Assembly (NCBI RefSeq): GCF_027497355.1
Contig: NZ_CP114909.1
Coordinates: 2,914,001 to 2,978,000 of the forward strand
Origin: Micromonospora sp. WMMA1947
GTDB lineage: Bacteria; Actinomycetota; Actinomycetes; Mycobacteriales; Micromonosporaceae
Length of the DNA: 64,000 nucleotides
Direction of reading: 5' to 3'
Shown piece after piece: positions 40,443-50,543 of this stretch. Within the stretch, counting starts at the first letter, position 1. Every line of letters begins with the position of its first letter. Under the pieces are notes generated by a model that saw only the letters and a program-made list of their open reading frames with translations, was not told the origin of the DNA and searched no databases. The position numbers were made by a program, and so were the translations under genes.

Positions 40443-42771
40443 CCAGGCGCCCGCGCGTCCGAACCCGCCGACAAGCGAGCAGCCCACAGTCACGCTGGAC
40501 CCCCGCCGGGTGCACGCCGCCCGCCGGCACAGGGCCGGGCTGCGGCCGGACGACGCGCCCACGGTCGTGCCGGCCGTCCGGCAGATCCCCGGAGCGCCGC
40601 AGATCCCCGGCCCGCGCCGGTCCCGTGGGCGGCGTCTGCTGCCCCGGCCGAGCTGGGCCCTGGTCGCCATGGTCGTGGTCGTCCTGGCCGGTCTGCTGGT
40701 CGTCGAGGCGTACACGAACGCCGCGTTCGTACCGGACAACCGGGTGACGCCCGGCAGTCAGCGGGAGGTTCCCAGCTCGGTGATCGGGGGCGGCCCGATC
40801 GTCAACGTCGGCGCGGAGGGCCGCACCCAGTCGCACCGCCTGCCGGAGGGCACCGTCGCGCTCACATTCGACGACGGACCCGACCCCCGGTGGACGCCGG
40901 AGGTGCTACGCGTCCTGGACAAGTACCAGGTCAAGGGCACCTTCTTCGTCATCGGCTCGCAGGTGGTCCGCAACCCGGAGGTGACCCGCCGGCTGGTGGC
41001 CGAGGGACACGAGCTGGGCGTGCACACGTTCACCCACCCCGACCTCGCCGCGCTGCCGGAGTGGCGGCGGGAGCTGGAGTACGCGCAGACGCAGCTCGCC
41101 ATCGCCAGCACCACAGGCGTCCGGCCGTCGCTGCTGCGCTTCCCGTACTCGTCCCGCGCGGACGCCTACACCGACCGGGACTGGCCGATGCTGCGGCACG
41201 CGGGCGAGCTGGGCTACCTCACCGTCGTCAACGACGTCGACAGCCGGGACTGGGAGCTGCCCCCGGTCGAGGAGATGGTCGCGAACGCCACGCCGGACGG
41301 GACGGCCGGCACGATCGCGCTGTGGCACGACGCGGGCGGCGACCGGTCCGGCACCGTGGCCGCGCTGGACCGGTACATCCCGGCGATGCTGGAGCGCGGG
41401 TACCGCTTCACCACGGTGAGCGAGGGACTCAACCAGACGTTCGCGGCCGCGGGTGTGTCCGGCCCGGTGGGCGGGCACACGGCGGCCACGCTCGACGAGC
41501 GGTTGCGGGGCCACGTCCTGGTCGGCGCGGTACGCGTGGCCGACGGCATGTTCGGGGTGCTCGGCGTCTTCTTCGTGCTCGTCGGGGTGCTCACCGTCGG
41601 CCGTACCCTGCTGCTGTTCGTCCTGGCCACCCGGCACGCGCGCCGTCGCCGTCGCCGCGACTGGTCCTGGGGCCCGCCGGTCACCGAACCGGTCTCGGTG
41701 ATCGTGCCCGCTTACAACGAGCGGGAGGGCATCGCCGCGGCGGTCCGCTCGCTCGCCCTGGGTGACCACCCCGGCGGCATCGAGGTGGTGGTGGTCGACG
41801 ACGGCTCGACCGACGGCACCGCCGACATCGTCGCGGCGCTGCGCCTGCCGAACGTCCGGGTCGTCCGCAAGCCCAACGGCGGCAAGCCGAGCGCGCTCAA
41901 CACCGGCGTCGCGCTGGCCCGGCACGACCTGATCGTCATGGTCGACGGCGACACGATCTTCGAGCCGGACTCGGTCCGCCGGCTGGTCCAGCCGTTCGCC
42001 GACCCCCGCGTCGGCGTGGTCGCCGGCAACGTCAAGGTCGGCAACCGGCGCGGCCTGATCGCCAAGTGGCAGCACATCGAGTACGTCATCGGCTTCAACC
42101 TCGACCGCCGCCTCTACGAGACGCTGCGCTGCATGCCCACCGTCCCCGGCGCGATCGGCGCGTTCCGGCGCCAGGCGCTGGAGCAGGTGGGCGGCCTGAC
42201 CGACGACACGCTGGCCGAGGACACCGACGTCACCATCGCCATCGGCCGCGCCGGCTGGCACATCGTGTACGAGGAGAGCGCCCGCGCCTGGACCGAGGCG
42301 CCGGCCACCATCGGCCAGTTGTGGAAGCAGCGGTACCGGTGGAGCTACGGCACCATGCAGGCGATGTGGAAGCACCGGCGCTCGGTGATCGAGAGCGGCC
42401 CGTCGGGCCGGTTCGGCCGCCGGTCCCTGTCGTTCCTGACGCTGTTCGGCGTGCTGCTGCCGCTGGCCGCCCCGGTGATCGACCTGCTCGCGATCTACGG
42501 GCTGATCTTCCTGGACCGCAGCGACACGGTGGTGGCCTGGCTGGCGATGCTCGCGCTCCAGTTCCTCACCGCGGTACTGGCCTTCCGGCTGGACCGGGAG
42601 AAGCTCGGCGTGCTCTGGGTGCTGCCGTTGCAGCAGTTCGTCTACCGGCAGGTGATGTACCTGGTGCTGCTCCAGGCGGTCGGCACCGCGCTGACCGGCG
42701 GCCGGCTGGGCTGGCAGAAGCTGCGGCGCACCGGAGACCTCCGGGTCGCCGGGCGGGGCGCGACCGGCTGA
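40435..42771 (+). CDS. fused polysaccharide deacetylase and GT2 processive glycosyltransferase
   Basis: A 778-residue fusion. After an N-terminal membrane helix (ALVAMVVVVLAGLLVVEAY) an extracellular NodB-type deacetylase (about 130-340) shows TFDDGPDPRWT, FFVIGSQV, HTFTHPDLAAL (metal-binding H-x-x-x-H) and LWHDAGGD. A second helix leads into a cytoplasmic GT2 domain (about 430-650) with VVVDDGSTDGT, MVDGDTIFEPD, EDTDVTIAIGR and the QRYRWSYG (Q-x-x-R-W) processivity motif, then further helices. It would polymerise and deacetylate a beta-linked GlcNAc polymer, as IcaA/IcaB or NodC/NodB do with separate proteins. Confidence 0.9.
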   Translation: MSDQAPARPNPPTSEQPTVTLDPRRVHAARRHRAGLRPDDAPTVVPAVRQIPGAPQIPGPRRSRGRRLLPRPSWALVAMVVVVLAGLLVVEAYTNAAFVPDNRVTPGSQREVPSSVIGGGPIVNVGAEGRTQSHRLPEGTVALTFDDGPDPRWTPEVLRVLDKYQVKGTFFVIGSQVVRNPEVTRRLVAEGHELGVHTFTHPDLAALPEWRRELEYAQTQLAIASTTGVRPSLLRFPYSSRADAYTDRDWPMLRHAGELGYLTVVNDVDSRDWELPPVEEMVANATPDGTAGTIALWHDAGGDRSGTVAALDRYIPAMLERGYRFTTVSEGLNQTFAAAGVSGPVGGHTAATLDERLRGHVLVGAVRVADGMFGVLGVFFVLVGVLTVGRTLLLFVLATRHARRRRRRDWSWGPPVTEPVSVIVPAYNEREGIAAAVRSLALGDHPGGIEVVVVDDGSTDGTADIVAALRLPNVRVVRKPNGGKPSALNTGVALARHDLIVMVDGDTIFEPDSVRRLVQPFADPRVGVVAGNVKVGNRRGLIAKWQHIEYVIGFNLDRRLYETLRCMPTVPGAIGAFRRQALEQVGGLTDDTLAEDTDVTIAIGRAGWHIVYEESARAWTEAPATIGQLWKQRYRWSYGTMQAMWKHRRSVIESGPSGRFGRRSLSFLTLFGVLLPLAAPVIDLLAIYGLIFLDRSDTVVAWLAMLALQFLTAVLAFRLDREKLGVLWVLPLQQFVYRQVMYLVLLQAVGTALTGGRLGWQKLRRTGDLRVAGRGATG

Positions 42772-42777
42772 CGCCCG

Positions 42778-42957
42778 TCAGTCCTCGTCCGGGTCGTCGA
42801 GACGGGCCAGCCAGGTGGCGAACCGCTCGATCGGGGTCTCGAACTCCGGGTTCAGGTCGACGAAGTCGCGCAGCCGCTCGCCCAGCCACTCCAGGCTGAC
42901 CTGCTCGTCACCCCGGCGCTCGACCAGTTCCTCGATGCCACGGTCGGTGAAGTACAC
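42778..42957 (-). CDS. DUF6104 family protein (59 residues)
   Basis: A small acidic protein reading VYFTDRGIEELVERRGDEQV followed by SLEWLGERLRDFVDLN and ending in ATWLARLDDPDED. This matches the actinobacterial family I know as DUF6104, of unknown function, commonly found next to the 2-oxoglutarate dehydrogenase/decarboxylase gene. GAGAGGAAAA precedes GTG 42957. It follows kgd on the same strand, separated by a terminator hairpin, and its stop is 6 bases from that of the convergent fusion gene. Confidence 0.82.
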   Translation of the reverse strand: MYFTDRGIEELVERRGDEQVSLEWLGERLRDFVDLNPEFETPIERFATWLARLDDPDED

Positions 42958-42979
42958 GGTTTTCCTCTCGTCGTCGTAC

Positions 42980-43016
42980 GGCAGCGGCCCGCCCCGGGTC
43001 GGGACGGGCCGCTGCC
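42980..43016 (-). terminator. hairpin downstream of kgd
   Basis: A 12-bp perfect stem (42980-42991 with 43005-43016) and 13-base loop begin 7 bases beyond the kgd stop on the minus strand, ahead of the DUF6104 gene. Confidence 0.75.
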
Positions 43017-43023
43017 GGTGGTG

Positions 43024-46000
43024 TCACGGGCGGGGGAGAGCCGCCTCGATCAGCGCGTTCTGCTCGACCTCGTGCATCTTCGCCGAGCCCACCGCCGGCG
43101 CGGCGGCGGCCGGCCGGGAGATGCGGCGCAGCCGGACCTCGGGCAGGTGCTCCAGCAGGTTGAGCGCGACGAACGACCAGGCGCCCTGGTTGGCCGGCTC
43201 CTCCTGGACCCAGGCGAAGTCCTCGGCGTTCGGGTACTGCGCGAGCGCGGCCCGGACCTCCTCGACGGGCAGCGGGTAGAGCTGCTCCATCCGGATGATC
43301 GCGGTGTCGGTCACGCCCCGCTCCTGCCGGGCCTGGAACAGGTCGTAGTAGACCTTGCCCGAGCAGAGCAGCACCCGCTTCACCTGCTCCGGCGCCGGAG
43401 CCGCGGTGTCGGCCAGCACCGGCTGGAACGTCCCGGTGGTGAAGTCCTCCACCGGCGACACGCACAGCTTGTGCCGCAGCAGCGACTTCGGCGTGAACAC
43501 CACCAGCGGCTTGCGCTTGGGCGACAGGGCCTGGCGGCGCAGCAGGTGGAAGTAGTTCGCCGGGGTGGTCGGGATGGCCACCCGCATGTTGTCCTCGGCG
43601 CAGAGCTGCAGGAACCGCTCCGGGCGGCCGGACGTGTGGTCCGGGCCCTGGCCCTCGTGGCCGTGCGGCAGCAGCAGCGTCACCGCCGAGCGCTGGCCCC
43701 ACTTCACCTCGCCGGACGAGATGAACTCGTCGATCACCGACTGGGCGCCGTTGACGAAGTCACCGAACTGGGCCTCCCAGGCCACCAGCGCGTTGATGTT
43801 CTCCACCGAGTAGCCGTACTCGAAGCCCATGGCCGCGTACTCGGAGAGCAGCGAGTCGTGGACGAAGAAGCGCGACCGCTCGCCGTCGGCGGTGAGCGAC
43901 ATCAGCGGCAGGTAGTCCTCGCCGGTCTTGGCGTCGACCACCGAGGCGTGCCGCTGGACGAACGTGCCGCGGCGCGAGTCCTGCCCGGCGAGCCGGACGG
44001 TGACGCCGTCGTGCAGCAGCGTGCCGAACGCGATGATCTCGGCGAAGCCCCAGTCGATGCCGCCCTCGACGGACATCTTGCGGCGCCGCTCCAGCAGCTG
44101 CTGGATCCGCTTGTGCGGGGTGAAGCCCTCCGGCAGGTTGACGTGCGCCTCGCCGATCGCCTTGACCACCGAGGCGTCGGTGGCGGTGTCGACCTGCGGC
44201 TCCGGCTCCTCCTCCCGCGCCGGGCGGCTGAGCTGACGCGGCGTGGTCGCGGCGTCCCGGGTGGCCTTGAAGACCCGCTCCAGCTGCCCCTGGTAGTCAC
44301 GCAGAAGCTCCTCCGCGTCCTCCACGGTGATGTCGCCGCGCCCGATCAGCTCCTCGGTGTAGAGCTTCCGGACGGACCGCTTCGAGTCGATGATCTTGTA
44401 CATCTCCGGGTTGGACATCGACGGGTCGTCACCCTCGTTGTGCCCGCGCCGGCGGTAGCAGACCATGTCGATCACGACGTCCTTGTTGAACGCCTGCCGG
44501 TACTCGAACGCGAGCCGGGCCACCCGGACCACTGCCTCCGGGTCGTCGCCGTTCACGTGAAAGATCGGCGCCTGGATCATCCGGGCCACGTCGGTGCTGT
44601 AGAGGCTGGACCGGCTGTACTCCGGGGCGGTGGTGAAGCCGACCTGGTTGTTGACGACCACGTGCACGGTGCCGCCGGTGCGGTAGCCGCGCAGCTGGGA
44701 GAGGTTGAGCGTCTCGGCGACCACGCCCTGGCCGGCGAAGGCAGCGTCACCGTGCACGGCCAGCGGCAGCACGGTGTAGCCCTCCAGCTTGAGGTCGATC
44801 CGGTCCTGCTTGGCCCGGACTATGCCCTCCAGCACCGGGTCGACGGCCTCCAGGTGCGACGGGTTCGCCACCACCGACACCTTGACCGCGTGCTCGCCGT
44901 CCGGGGTGGTGAACTTGCCGTTCTGGCCGAGGTGGTACTTCACGTCGCCCGAGCCCTGCGTGGACCGCGGGTCGAGGTGTCCCTCGAACTCGGAGAAGAT
45001 CTTCTCGTACGGCTTGCCGACGATGTTCGCCAGCACGTTGAGCCGGCCGCGGTGCGCCATGCCGATGACGACCTCGTCCAGACCGGCCTCGGCGGAGCAC
45101 TCCAGCACCTCGCCGAGCAGCGGGATCAGCGACTCGCCGCCCTCCAGCGAGAAGCGCTTCTGGCCGACGTACTTGGTCTGCAGGAACGTCTCGAACGCCT
45201 CGGCGGCGTTGAGCCGGTTCAGCACGTGCTTCTGCTCGTCGGAGCTGGGCTTCTCGTACTTGCGCTCGACCCGCTCCTGGATCCAGCGGCGCTCCTCCGG
45301 GTCCTGGATGTGCATGTACTCGATGCCGACCCGGCGGCAGTACGAGTCGCGCAGCACGCCGAGGATCGAGCGCAGCTTCATCCGCTGCTGGCCGGCGAAG
45401 CCGTTGACCGGGAAGACGCGGTCGAGGTCCCAGAGCGTGAGCCCGTGCTGGAGGACGTCCAGGTCCGGGTGCTTGCGGATCTTGAACTCCAGCGGGTCGG
45501 TGTCGGCCATCAGGTGGCCGCGCACCCGGTACGCGTGGATCAGCTCGTGCACCCGAGCGGTCTTGTTGATCTGGCCTTCGCTGTCGACGGCCACGTCGCG
45601 CATCCAGCGCACCGGCTCGTACGGGATCCGCAGCGAGGTGAAGATGTCGTCGTAGAAGCCACGCTCGCCGAGCAGCAGCTCGTGCATCACCTTCAGGAAC
45701 TCGCCGGACTGCGCGCCCTGGATGATCCGGTGGTCGTACGTGCTGGTCAGCGTGATGACCTTGCTGACCGCGTTCTCGGCCAGGGTGGCCTCGCTCATGC
45801 CCTGGTAGGGGGCCGGGTATTCCATCGCACCGACGCCGATGATGGCGCTCTGCCCCTGCATCAGACGCGGGATCGAGTGCACCGTGCCGATGCCGCCCGG
45901 GTTGGTCAGCGAGATCGTGGTGCCGGAGTAGTCGTCCATGGTCAGCTCGTTGCGGCGGGCGCGCCGGACCACGTCCTCGTACGCCTGCCAGAACTGCCGG

Positions 46001-46776
46001 AAGTCCATCTGCTCGCAGCCCTTGATGGACGGCACCACCAGGTTGCGCGAGCCGTCCGGCTTGACCAGGTCGATCGCGATGCCCAGGTTGACGTGCTCCG
46101 GGCGGACCATCGCCGGCTTGCCGTCGACCTCGGCGAAGGAGTTGTTCATCTCCGGGTGCTCGACGACCGCGCGGACCAGCGCGTACCCGATCAGGTGGGT
46201 GAAGCTGACCTTGCCACCGCGACCACGGGTCAGGTGGTTGTTGATCACGATGCGGTTGTCGACGAGCAGCTTGGCCGGGACGGCGCGCACGCTGGTGGCG
46301 GTCGGGACCGACAGCGACGCGTCCATGTTCTGCACGATCTTGGCGGCGACGCCGCGAAGCGGCGTGGTGCCCGCGGCGCTCGCGGTCGGCGCCTTGGCGG
46401 CCGGCTTGGCCGGGGCGGACTTCTTCGCCGGCTCAGGCGCCTTCGCCGCCGGCTTCGCTGCGGGCTTGGCCGGGGCGGACGCCTTCGGCTCGGCCTTGGG
46501 GGCGGCCTTCGGCTCCGCCTTGGCGGGCTGCTCCTTGACGGTGGCCACTGCTTCCTGCTGCTCGGCCGGCTCCGGCTTCGCGGCCGGCTTGGCCTGCCCG
46601 TCCGGGCGCGGCGTGGCGGCGCCCGGGGCCGGCCGGTAGTCGGCGAAGAAGTCGTGCCAGGCCGAATCGACGCTCGAGGGGTCGGCGAGGTAACGCTGGT
46701 ACATCTCCTCGACGATCCACTCGTTCGGGCCGAAACCCGCCAGTGGGTTCTCCTGCGAAGTCTGCTGGGTCGACAC
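43024..46776 (-). CDS. kgd: multifunctional 2-oxoglutarate decarboxylase/dehydrogenase Kgd (OdhA type)
   Basis: A 1250-residue TCA-cycle enzyme that fuses an E2-like succinyltransferase domain to the thiamine-diphosphate E1. In order: an N-terminal helix ([20 protein letters not shown]), a long Ala/Lys/Pro linker (about 50-130), the E2 core ending in [16 protein letters not shown], then E1 with [47 protein letters not shown] and the [15 protein letters not shown] segment. No lipoyl domain is present, as in other actinobacterial forms, which work with the pyruvate dehydrogenase E2. Start at GTG 46776. Regulation by a GarA-type inhibitor is known in relatives. Confidence 0.96.
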   Translation of the reverse strand: MSTQQTSQENPLAGFGPNEWIVEEMYQRYLADPSSVDSAWHDFFADYRPAPGAATPRPDGQAKPAAKPEPAEQQEAVATVKEQPAKAEPKAAPKAEPKASAPAKPAAKPAAKAPEPAKKSAPAKPAAKAPTASAAGTTPLRGVAAKIVQNMDASLSVPTATSVRAVPAKLLVDNRIVINNHLTRGRGGKVSFTHLIGYALVRAVVEHPEMNNSFAEVDGKPAMVRPEHVNLGIAIDLVKPDGSRNLVVPSIKGCEQMDFRQFWQAYEDVVRRARRNELTMDDYSGTTISLTNPGGIGTVHSIPRLMQGQSAIIGVGAMEYPAPYQGMSEATLAENAVSKVITLTSTYDHRIIQGAQSGEFLKVMHELLLGERGFYDDIFTSLRIPYEPVRWMRDVAVDSEGQINKTARVHELIHAYRVRGHLMADTDPLEFKIRKHPDLDVLQHGLTLWDLDRVFPVNGFAGQQRMKLRSILGVLRDSYCRRVGIEYMHIQDPEERRWIQERVERKYEKPSSDEQKHVLNRLNAAEAFETFLQTKYVGQKRFSLEGGESLIPLLGEVLECSAEAGLDEVVIGMAHRGRLNVLANIVGKPYEKIFSEFEGHLDPRSTQGSGDVKYHLGQNGKFTTPDGEHAVKVSVVANPSHLEAVDPVLEGIVRAKQDRIDLKLEGYTVLPLAVHGDAAFAGQGVVAETLNLSQLRGYRTGGTVHVVVNNQVGFTTAPEYSRSSLYSTDVARMIQAPIFHVNGDDPEAVVRVARLAFEYRQAFNKDVVIDMVCYRRRGHNEGDDPSMSNPEMYKIIDSKRSVRKLYTEELIGRGDITVEDAEELLRDYQGQLERVFKATRDAATTPRQLSRPAREEEPEPQVDTATDASVVKAIGEAHVNLPEGFTPHKRIQQLLERRRKMSVEGGIDWGFAEIIAFGTLLHDGVTVRLAGQDSRRGTFVQRHASVVDAKTGEDYLPLMSLTADGERSRFFVHDSLLSEYAAMGFEYGYSVENINALVAWEAQFGDFVNGAQSVIDEFISSGEVKWGQRSAVTLLLPHGHEGQGPDHTSGRPERFLQLCAEDNMRVAIPTTPANYFHLLRRQALSPKRKPLVVFTPKSLLRHKLCVSPVEDFTTGTFQPVLADTAAPAPEQVKRVLLCSGKVYYDLFQARQERGVTDTAIIRMEQLYPLPVEEVRAALAQYPNAEDFAWVQEEPANQGAWSFVALNLLEHLPEVRLRRISRPAAAAPAVGSAKMHEVEQNALIEAALPRP

Positions 46777-46982
46777 GGCCGCTAATCGCCTCTTTCACGC
46801 GGTTGTGAATGTCACGGTGGCCCCCGGTGACCCCCGGTTGCCGACGCTGGGTAAACCGATTCCAAGGCTACGCCGTGCGCTGCGCGCAGGCATTCTCGCC
46901 TCCGGCTGGTGGTCCGTTTCACAGAAGATGCCAGAAGTTCGGCAAACGCTGCGTGATCCGCCGACTCCTGCTAGACGGCGAA

Positions 46983-47018
46983 GGCCCCGGCCGGTGACGG
47001 GTGTCACCGGCCGGGGCC
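46983..47018 (-). terminator. strong hairpin after the ABC permease gene
   Basis: A perfect 16-bp stem (46983-46998 with 47003-47018) with a GGGT loop starts 17 bases past the permease stop on the minus strand, and separates the ABC operon from the kgd leader. Confidence 0.85.
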
Positions 47019-47034
47019 CGGCCTGACCGCGAGG

Positions 47035-47862
47035 TCAGGAGATGTCGCGCTTGCGGATCGTGGCCACGCCGATCGCGCCGGCCACCACCGCGTACCCGAT
47101 CAGCACCAGCGCGCCCGCCCACTGCGGCGGGTTGCCCGGGATGTCGGTGTCGCCGCCCACCATGAGCCCGGAGGCCAGGGACGGGACCAGCAGCTGGAGC
47201 TTGTTGATCCAGTCGCCGTACCGCGAGGCGAGCAGGCTCAGCACGATCGCCGCACCGATCGCGCCACCCAGGTAGAACAGGATGCCGGTCACGGTGGCGC
47301 CGATCTGGCTGCGGATCAGCACGCCGAGCCCGACGCCGAGCACCGACCAGAGCAGGTAGGCCAGGCCGTTGAGCGCGATCGCCCGCCAGATCGCCCCGCT
47401 GCCGAGCTGCGAGCCGACGTCCACCGAGTTGAGGATCAGCGGCGAGATGATCAGGTTCAGCACAGTGGTGACGAGCCAGAACAGCAGCGCCAGCACGCCG
47501 GCCGCGGCCAGCTTGGCCAGCATCACCGCGGTGCGGTGCGGTGCGGTGAGGAACGTGGTGGTCACCGTCTGGTGGAAGAACTCGCTGGTCACCACCACGA
47601 TGCCGAGCAGCAGCACGATGAGCAGGCCGAAGAACTGGCCGTTGGTGTAGAGGTTGGCCGCCAGGTTGTCGGCGGCCGAGATGGCCTGCAACTGGTCGGA
47701 CTGCTCGGCCGGTACCTCGCCGAAGTCCCCGCCGGCCAGCGCCTCGGTCTGCAACCAGTTGAAGAACAGCGTGAGCGCCCACAGCGCCAGGCTGATCAGC
47801 CCGAAGATCCACCAGGTGCTGGTGGTACGGATCTTGAGCAGTTCGGATCGGACCAGCGTCAT
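47035..47862 (-). CDS. ABC-2 type transporter permease
   Basis: A 275-residue permease with about six helices: the first starts SLALWALTLFFNWL after an N-terminal amphipathic stretch (LVRSELLKIRTTSTWW) typical of ABC-2 exporters. A large extracellular loop follows helix 1 (about 37-60). Helix 2 onward is compact (GLLIVLLLGIVVVTSEFF; VLALLFWLVTTVLNLIISPLI). The ATG overlaps the ATPase stop by 4 bp. It should form a dimeric exporter with the upstream ATPase; the cargo is unknown. Confidence 0.88.
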   Translation of the reverse strand: MTLVRSELLKIRTTSTWWIFGLISLALWALTLFFNWLQTEALAGGDFGEVPAEQSDQLQAISAADNLAANLYTNGQFFGLLIVLLLGIVVVTSEFFHQTVTTTFLTAPHRTAVMLAKLAAAGVLALLFWLVTTVLNLIISPLILNSVDVGSQLGSGAIWRAIALNGLAYLLWSVLGVGLGVLIRSQIGATVTGILFYLGGAIGAAIVLSLLASRYGDWINKLQLLVPSLASGLMVGGDTDIPGNPPQWAGALVLIGYAVVAGAIGVATIRKRDIS

Positions 47863-48797
47863 CGGATCTCCGCCTTTCCGGCCGTCAGCTCCAGGAAGAC
47901 CCCTTCGAGGTCGGGGCGCTCGGTGGTCAGCTCGTGCAGCTCCACCTTGGCGGCCAGCGCGACCCGGCCCACGGTCGGCGCGTCCACGCCGGTCACCAGC
48001 AGCGCGCCGTGCGGGTCGGTGTCGACGGTTGCCGACTGCTCGCGCAGCGCCGCGACCAGCTCGTCGGCCTGCGGGGTGCGCACCCGCACCCGCACGTCGT
48101 GCGTCATCGACGCCATCACCTGGTCGACCGGGCCCTGCCGGACCAGCTTGCCGGCCGCGATGATCACCACGTCGTCGGCGAGCAGCTGCATCTCGGAGAG
48201 CAGGTGGCTGGAGACCAGCACCGTCCGTCCCTCGGCGGCGAGCCCCTTGAGGAAGCCGCGCATCCAGCGGATGCCCTCCGGGTCCAGGCCGTTCGCCGGC
48301 TCGTCCAGGATCAGCACCTGCGGGTTGCCGAGCATCGCTGCGGCGATGCCGAGCCGCTGCTTCATGCCGAGCGAGTAGCCCTTGAACTTGCGCTTGGCGG
48401 CGGGCGTGAGCCCGACCAGCGCCAGCGCCTCGTCGGCGCGCTCCTTCGGCAGGCCCGCCGCAGCGCAGATCACCCGCAGGTGGTTGATGCCGGTGCGGCC
48501 CTTGTGCGCGCTGGACGCCTCCAGCACCGCGCCGACCGTACGCAGCGGGTCGGGCAGGTCGGCGTACCGGCTGCCACCGATGGTGGCCGTGCCGGCGCTC
48601 GGCGTCACCAGGTTGAGCAGCATGCGCAGCGTGGTCGTCTTACCGGCGCCGTTCGGGCCGAGGAAGCCGGTGACCCGGCCCGGCTCGACGGTGAACGACA
48701 GGTTGTCCACCGCGCGGACGTTCTTGTATTGCTTGGTCAGGCCGGACACGATGATCTGGCCGGTCCCGGCACTGGGGCGTGGCTGCCCGTCGGACAT
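47859..48797 (-). CDS. ABC transporter ATP-binding protein
   Basis: A 312-residue ATPase of the ABC-2 exporter class. Walker A GPNGAGKTTT, Q-loop region GAVLEASSAHKGRTG, signature YSLGMKQRLG, Walker B QVLILDEPANGLDP and switch His in LVSSHLLSEM are all intact. The C-terminal 80 residues form the extra domain usual for this class. ATG 48797, the second of two tandem ATGs, has the better spacing from GGAGAGGAG. Four-base overlap with the permease gene. Drug, peptide or lipid export is possible. Confidence 0.93.
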   Translation of the reverse strand: MSDGQPRPSAGTGQIIVSGLTKQYKNVRAVDNLSFTVEPGRVTGFLGPNGAGKTTTLRMLLNLVTPSAGTATIGGSRYADLPDPLRTVGAVLEASSAHKGRTGINHLRVICAAAGLPKERADEALALVGLTPAAKRKFKGYSLGMKQRLGIAAAMLGNPQVLILDEPANGLDPEGIRWMRGFLKGLAAEGRTVLVSSHLLSEMQLLADDVVIIAAGKLVRQGPVDQVMASMTHDVRVRVRTPQADELVAALREQSATVDTDPHGALLVTGVDAPTVGRVALAAKVELHELTTERPDLEGVFLELTAGKAEIR

Positions 48798-48937
48798 CAT
48801 TCTCCTCTCCTGCCCCGGCGGGCTCGTCGCGCGCCGGTGGGGCGCCGTTGCGGGGGCACCCGGCAACAGCCTTCCAACCCGGCGCAAGGGGGTCAATCAG
48901 GCGGGACGCGTACGCGCCGTCCTCCTCAGGGAGGAGA

Positions 48938-49594
48938 TCACCGGGCCGGCAGCGCCACCCAGGTCGCCCGGGCACGGCCGAGGAGCGCGCCGTCCGCACC
49001 GTACAGGCTGGTGTGCACCTCGGCCCGGCGTCCCTCGGAACCGACCGCGACGCCGGTCACCACGCACTCGTCGCCGGGCCGTGGCAGCGCCGTGACCTGC
49101 GCGGCGATCCGCCCCAGCACGTACGGCCGGCCGGGCGCGAGCACCGCCCAGCCGCCCGGGCAGTCCAGCGCCGCCCACACCGTCGCGGGCACCACCTCGG
49201 CCGGCGCGCGGAACGGCGCGGCGGTCCGCCCGTCCGGCAGCCGGCCGGGGAAGATCCGCAGCCCGTCCGGGTTCGCCGGGCCGCAGACGTAGCAGCGGGG
49301 GAACGGGTGGTCGACCAGACCGGGGTACGCCCGCGCGGCCTGCTCCGCCGTCGCCGGGTCCACCGGCGGCACCACCGCGTCGACCGGCTCGATCCGGCGC
49401 ACCTGGGCGATCAGGTGACCGTCCGGGTCGCGTACCTCGCCGTCGGCGGCGGTCAGCGGCGTGTCCAGCGGCGGCGGCCGGCGCAGGGTGACCTCCACCG
49501 GCCCCCGGTCGTCGATCAGCGCGGCGAAGATGCCGGCGCTCCAGCCGCCGTTGCCGGAGCCGTCCGGCCCCTGGAAGCGGGCCTCGACCAGCAT
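48938..49594 (-). CDS. hotdog-fold thioesterase-like protein
   Basis: A 218-residue protein with the CYVCGPANPDGLRIFPG motif characteristic of a group of double-hotdog proteins related to acyl-CoA thioesterases, plus strands CVVTGVAVGSEGRRAEVHTS and ALLGRARATWVAL. A conserved WAALDCPGGWAV segment would form the substrate pocket. ATG 49594 follows GGAGG by 5 bases. It diverges from the OlsB-like acyltransferase gene; a link to acyl-chain metabolism is suggestive only. Catalytic residues could not be assigned by eye. Confidence 0.78.
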   Translation of the reverse strand: MLVEARFQGPDGSGNGGWSAGIFAALIDDRGPVEVTLRRPPPLDTPLTAADGEVRDPDGHLIAQVRRIEPVDAVVPPVDPATAEQAARAYPGLVDHPFPRCYVCGPANPDGLRIFPGRLPDGRTAAPFRAPAEVVPATVWAALDCPGGWAVLAPGRPYVLGRIAAQVTALPRPGDECVVTGVAVGSEGRRAEVHTSLYGADGALLGRARATWVALPAR

Positions 49595-49766
49595 GTGCAC
49601 CTCCGGGTTCCCTCCGCCGGCGCCGTCGCGGCGGTCCGCCCGGCAGCCTCGCACACGCCGGTCCCGTCCCGGCCGTCCCGGTTCGCACGCCGCCGCCGAC
49701 CGGCGTTCACCGGATCGACACCCCTCATCCCGTCCGGCGGCAACCCGGGGCACCTACACAGGAGTC

Positions 49767-50543
49767 ATGGCCGTTCTGCACGCCGCTGGCGCACCGCTCA
49801 CGACCAGCGGTTACACCCTGCTGATCGCCGACGACCCGACACTGGTCGCGGCCGCGCAACGCCTGCGCCACGAGGTGTTCGCCGGCGAACTCGGCGCCAC
49901 CCTGCCGACCGCCGCCACCGGGCTCGACACCGACGGGTTCGACGCGTACTGCGACCACTTGGTGGTGCTGCGCGAGGGCACCGGCGAGGTCGTCGGCACG
50001 TACCGGCTGCTGCCGCCCGGCCGCACCGACCGCCGGTACGCCGACGCCGAGTTCGACCTGAGCCCGCTGGCCCCGCTCCGCGACCACCTGGTCGAGGCGG
50101 GCCGCTCCTGCGTCCACCCCGATCACCGCACCGGCGCGGTGATCAACCTGATGTGGGCCGGGATCTGCCGCTACCTGCACCTGCGCGGCGCCCGCTGGCT
50201 CGGCGGCTGCGCCTCGGTGCCGGTCGCCGACGGCGGGACCGCCGCCGCGCAGGTGTGGGCCGAGGTCACCGCCCGGCACCTCGCCCCGCCGCTGCTGCGG
50301 GTCACCCCGCGCCGGCCCTGGTTCGCCGAGGCGCCGGCCGCCGACCTCGCCGCGCTCAAGCCGGCGCAACGGCGGGCGCTCGTGCCGCCGCTGCTGCGCG
50401 GCTACCTGCGGCTGGGCGCCTGGGTGGCCGGCGAGCCCGGGTACGACGCGGACTTCGGCTGCGCCGACTTCTACGTGTTGTTCTCGCTGGACCGGATGAA
50501 CCCGCGCTACCTGCGGCACTTCCTCGGCGAGGCCGGGTCGTGA
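49767..50543 (+). CDS. OlsB-like ornithine-acyl-ACP N-acyltransferase
   Basis: A 258-residue GNAT-fold acyltransferase of the OlsB/autoinducer-synthase-like type (Acetyltransf_5). Features are RLRHEVFAGELGA, DHLVVLREGTGEVVGTYRLL, EAGRSCVHPDHRTGAVINLM and a C-terminal GADFYVLFSLDRM-like end. OlsB joins a 3-hydroxyacyl chain from acyl-carrier protein to ornithine, the first step to ornithine lipids. The next gene, overlapping by GTGA, is a PlsC-type acyltransferase that fits the second step. AGGAG precedes ATG 49767. Other hydroxyacyl acceptors cannot be excluded. Confidence 0.82.
   Translation: MAVLHAAGAPLTTSGYTLLIADDPTLVAAAQRLRHEVFAGELGATLPTAATGLDTDGFDAYCDHLVVLREGTGEVVGTYRLLPPGRTDRRYADAEFDLSPLAPLRDHLVEAGRSCVHPDHRTGAVINLMWAGICRYLHLRGARWLGGCASVPVADGGTAAAQVWAEVTARHLAPPLLRVTPRRPWFAEAPAADLAALKPAQRRALVPPLLRGYLRLGAWVAGEPGYDADFGCADFYVLFSLDRMNPRYLRHFLGEAGS

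Noticed and set aside
43018..46785. Plus-strand frame of 1255 codons covering kgd
   Set aside because: Complete antisense mirror of kgd; it is open only because rare stop codons are avoided at high GC, and shows no recognisable domain.
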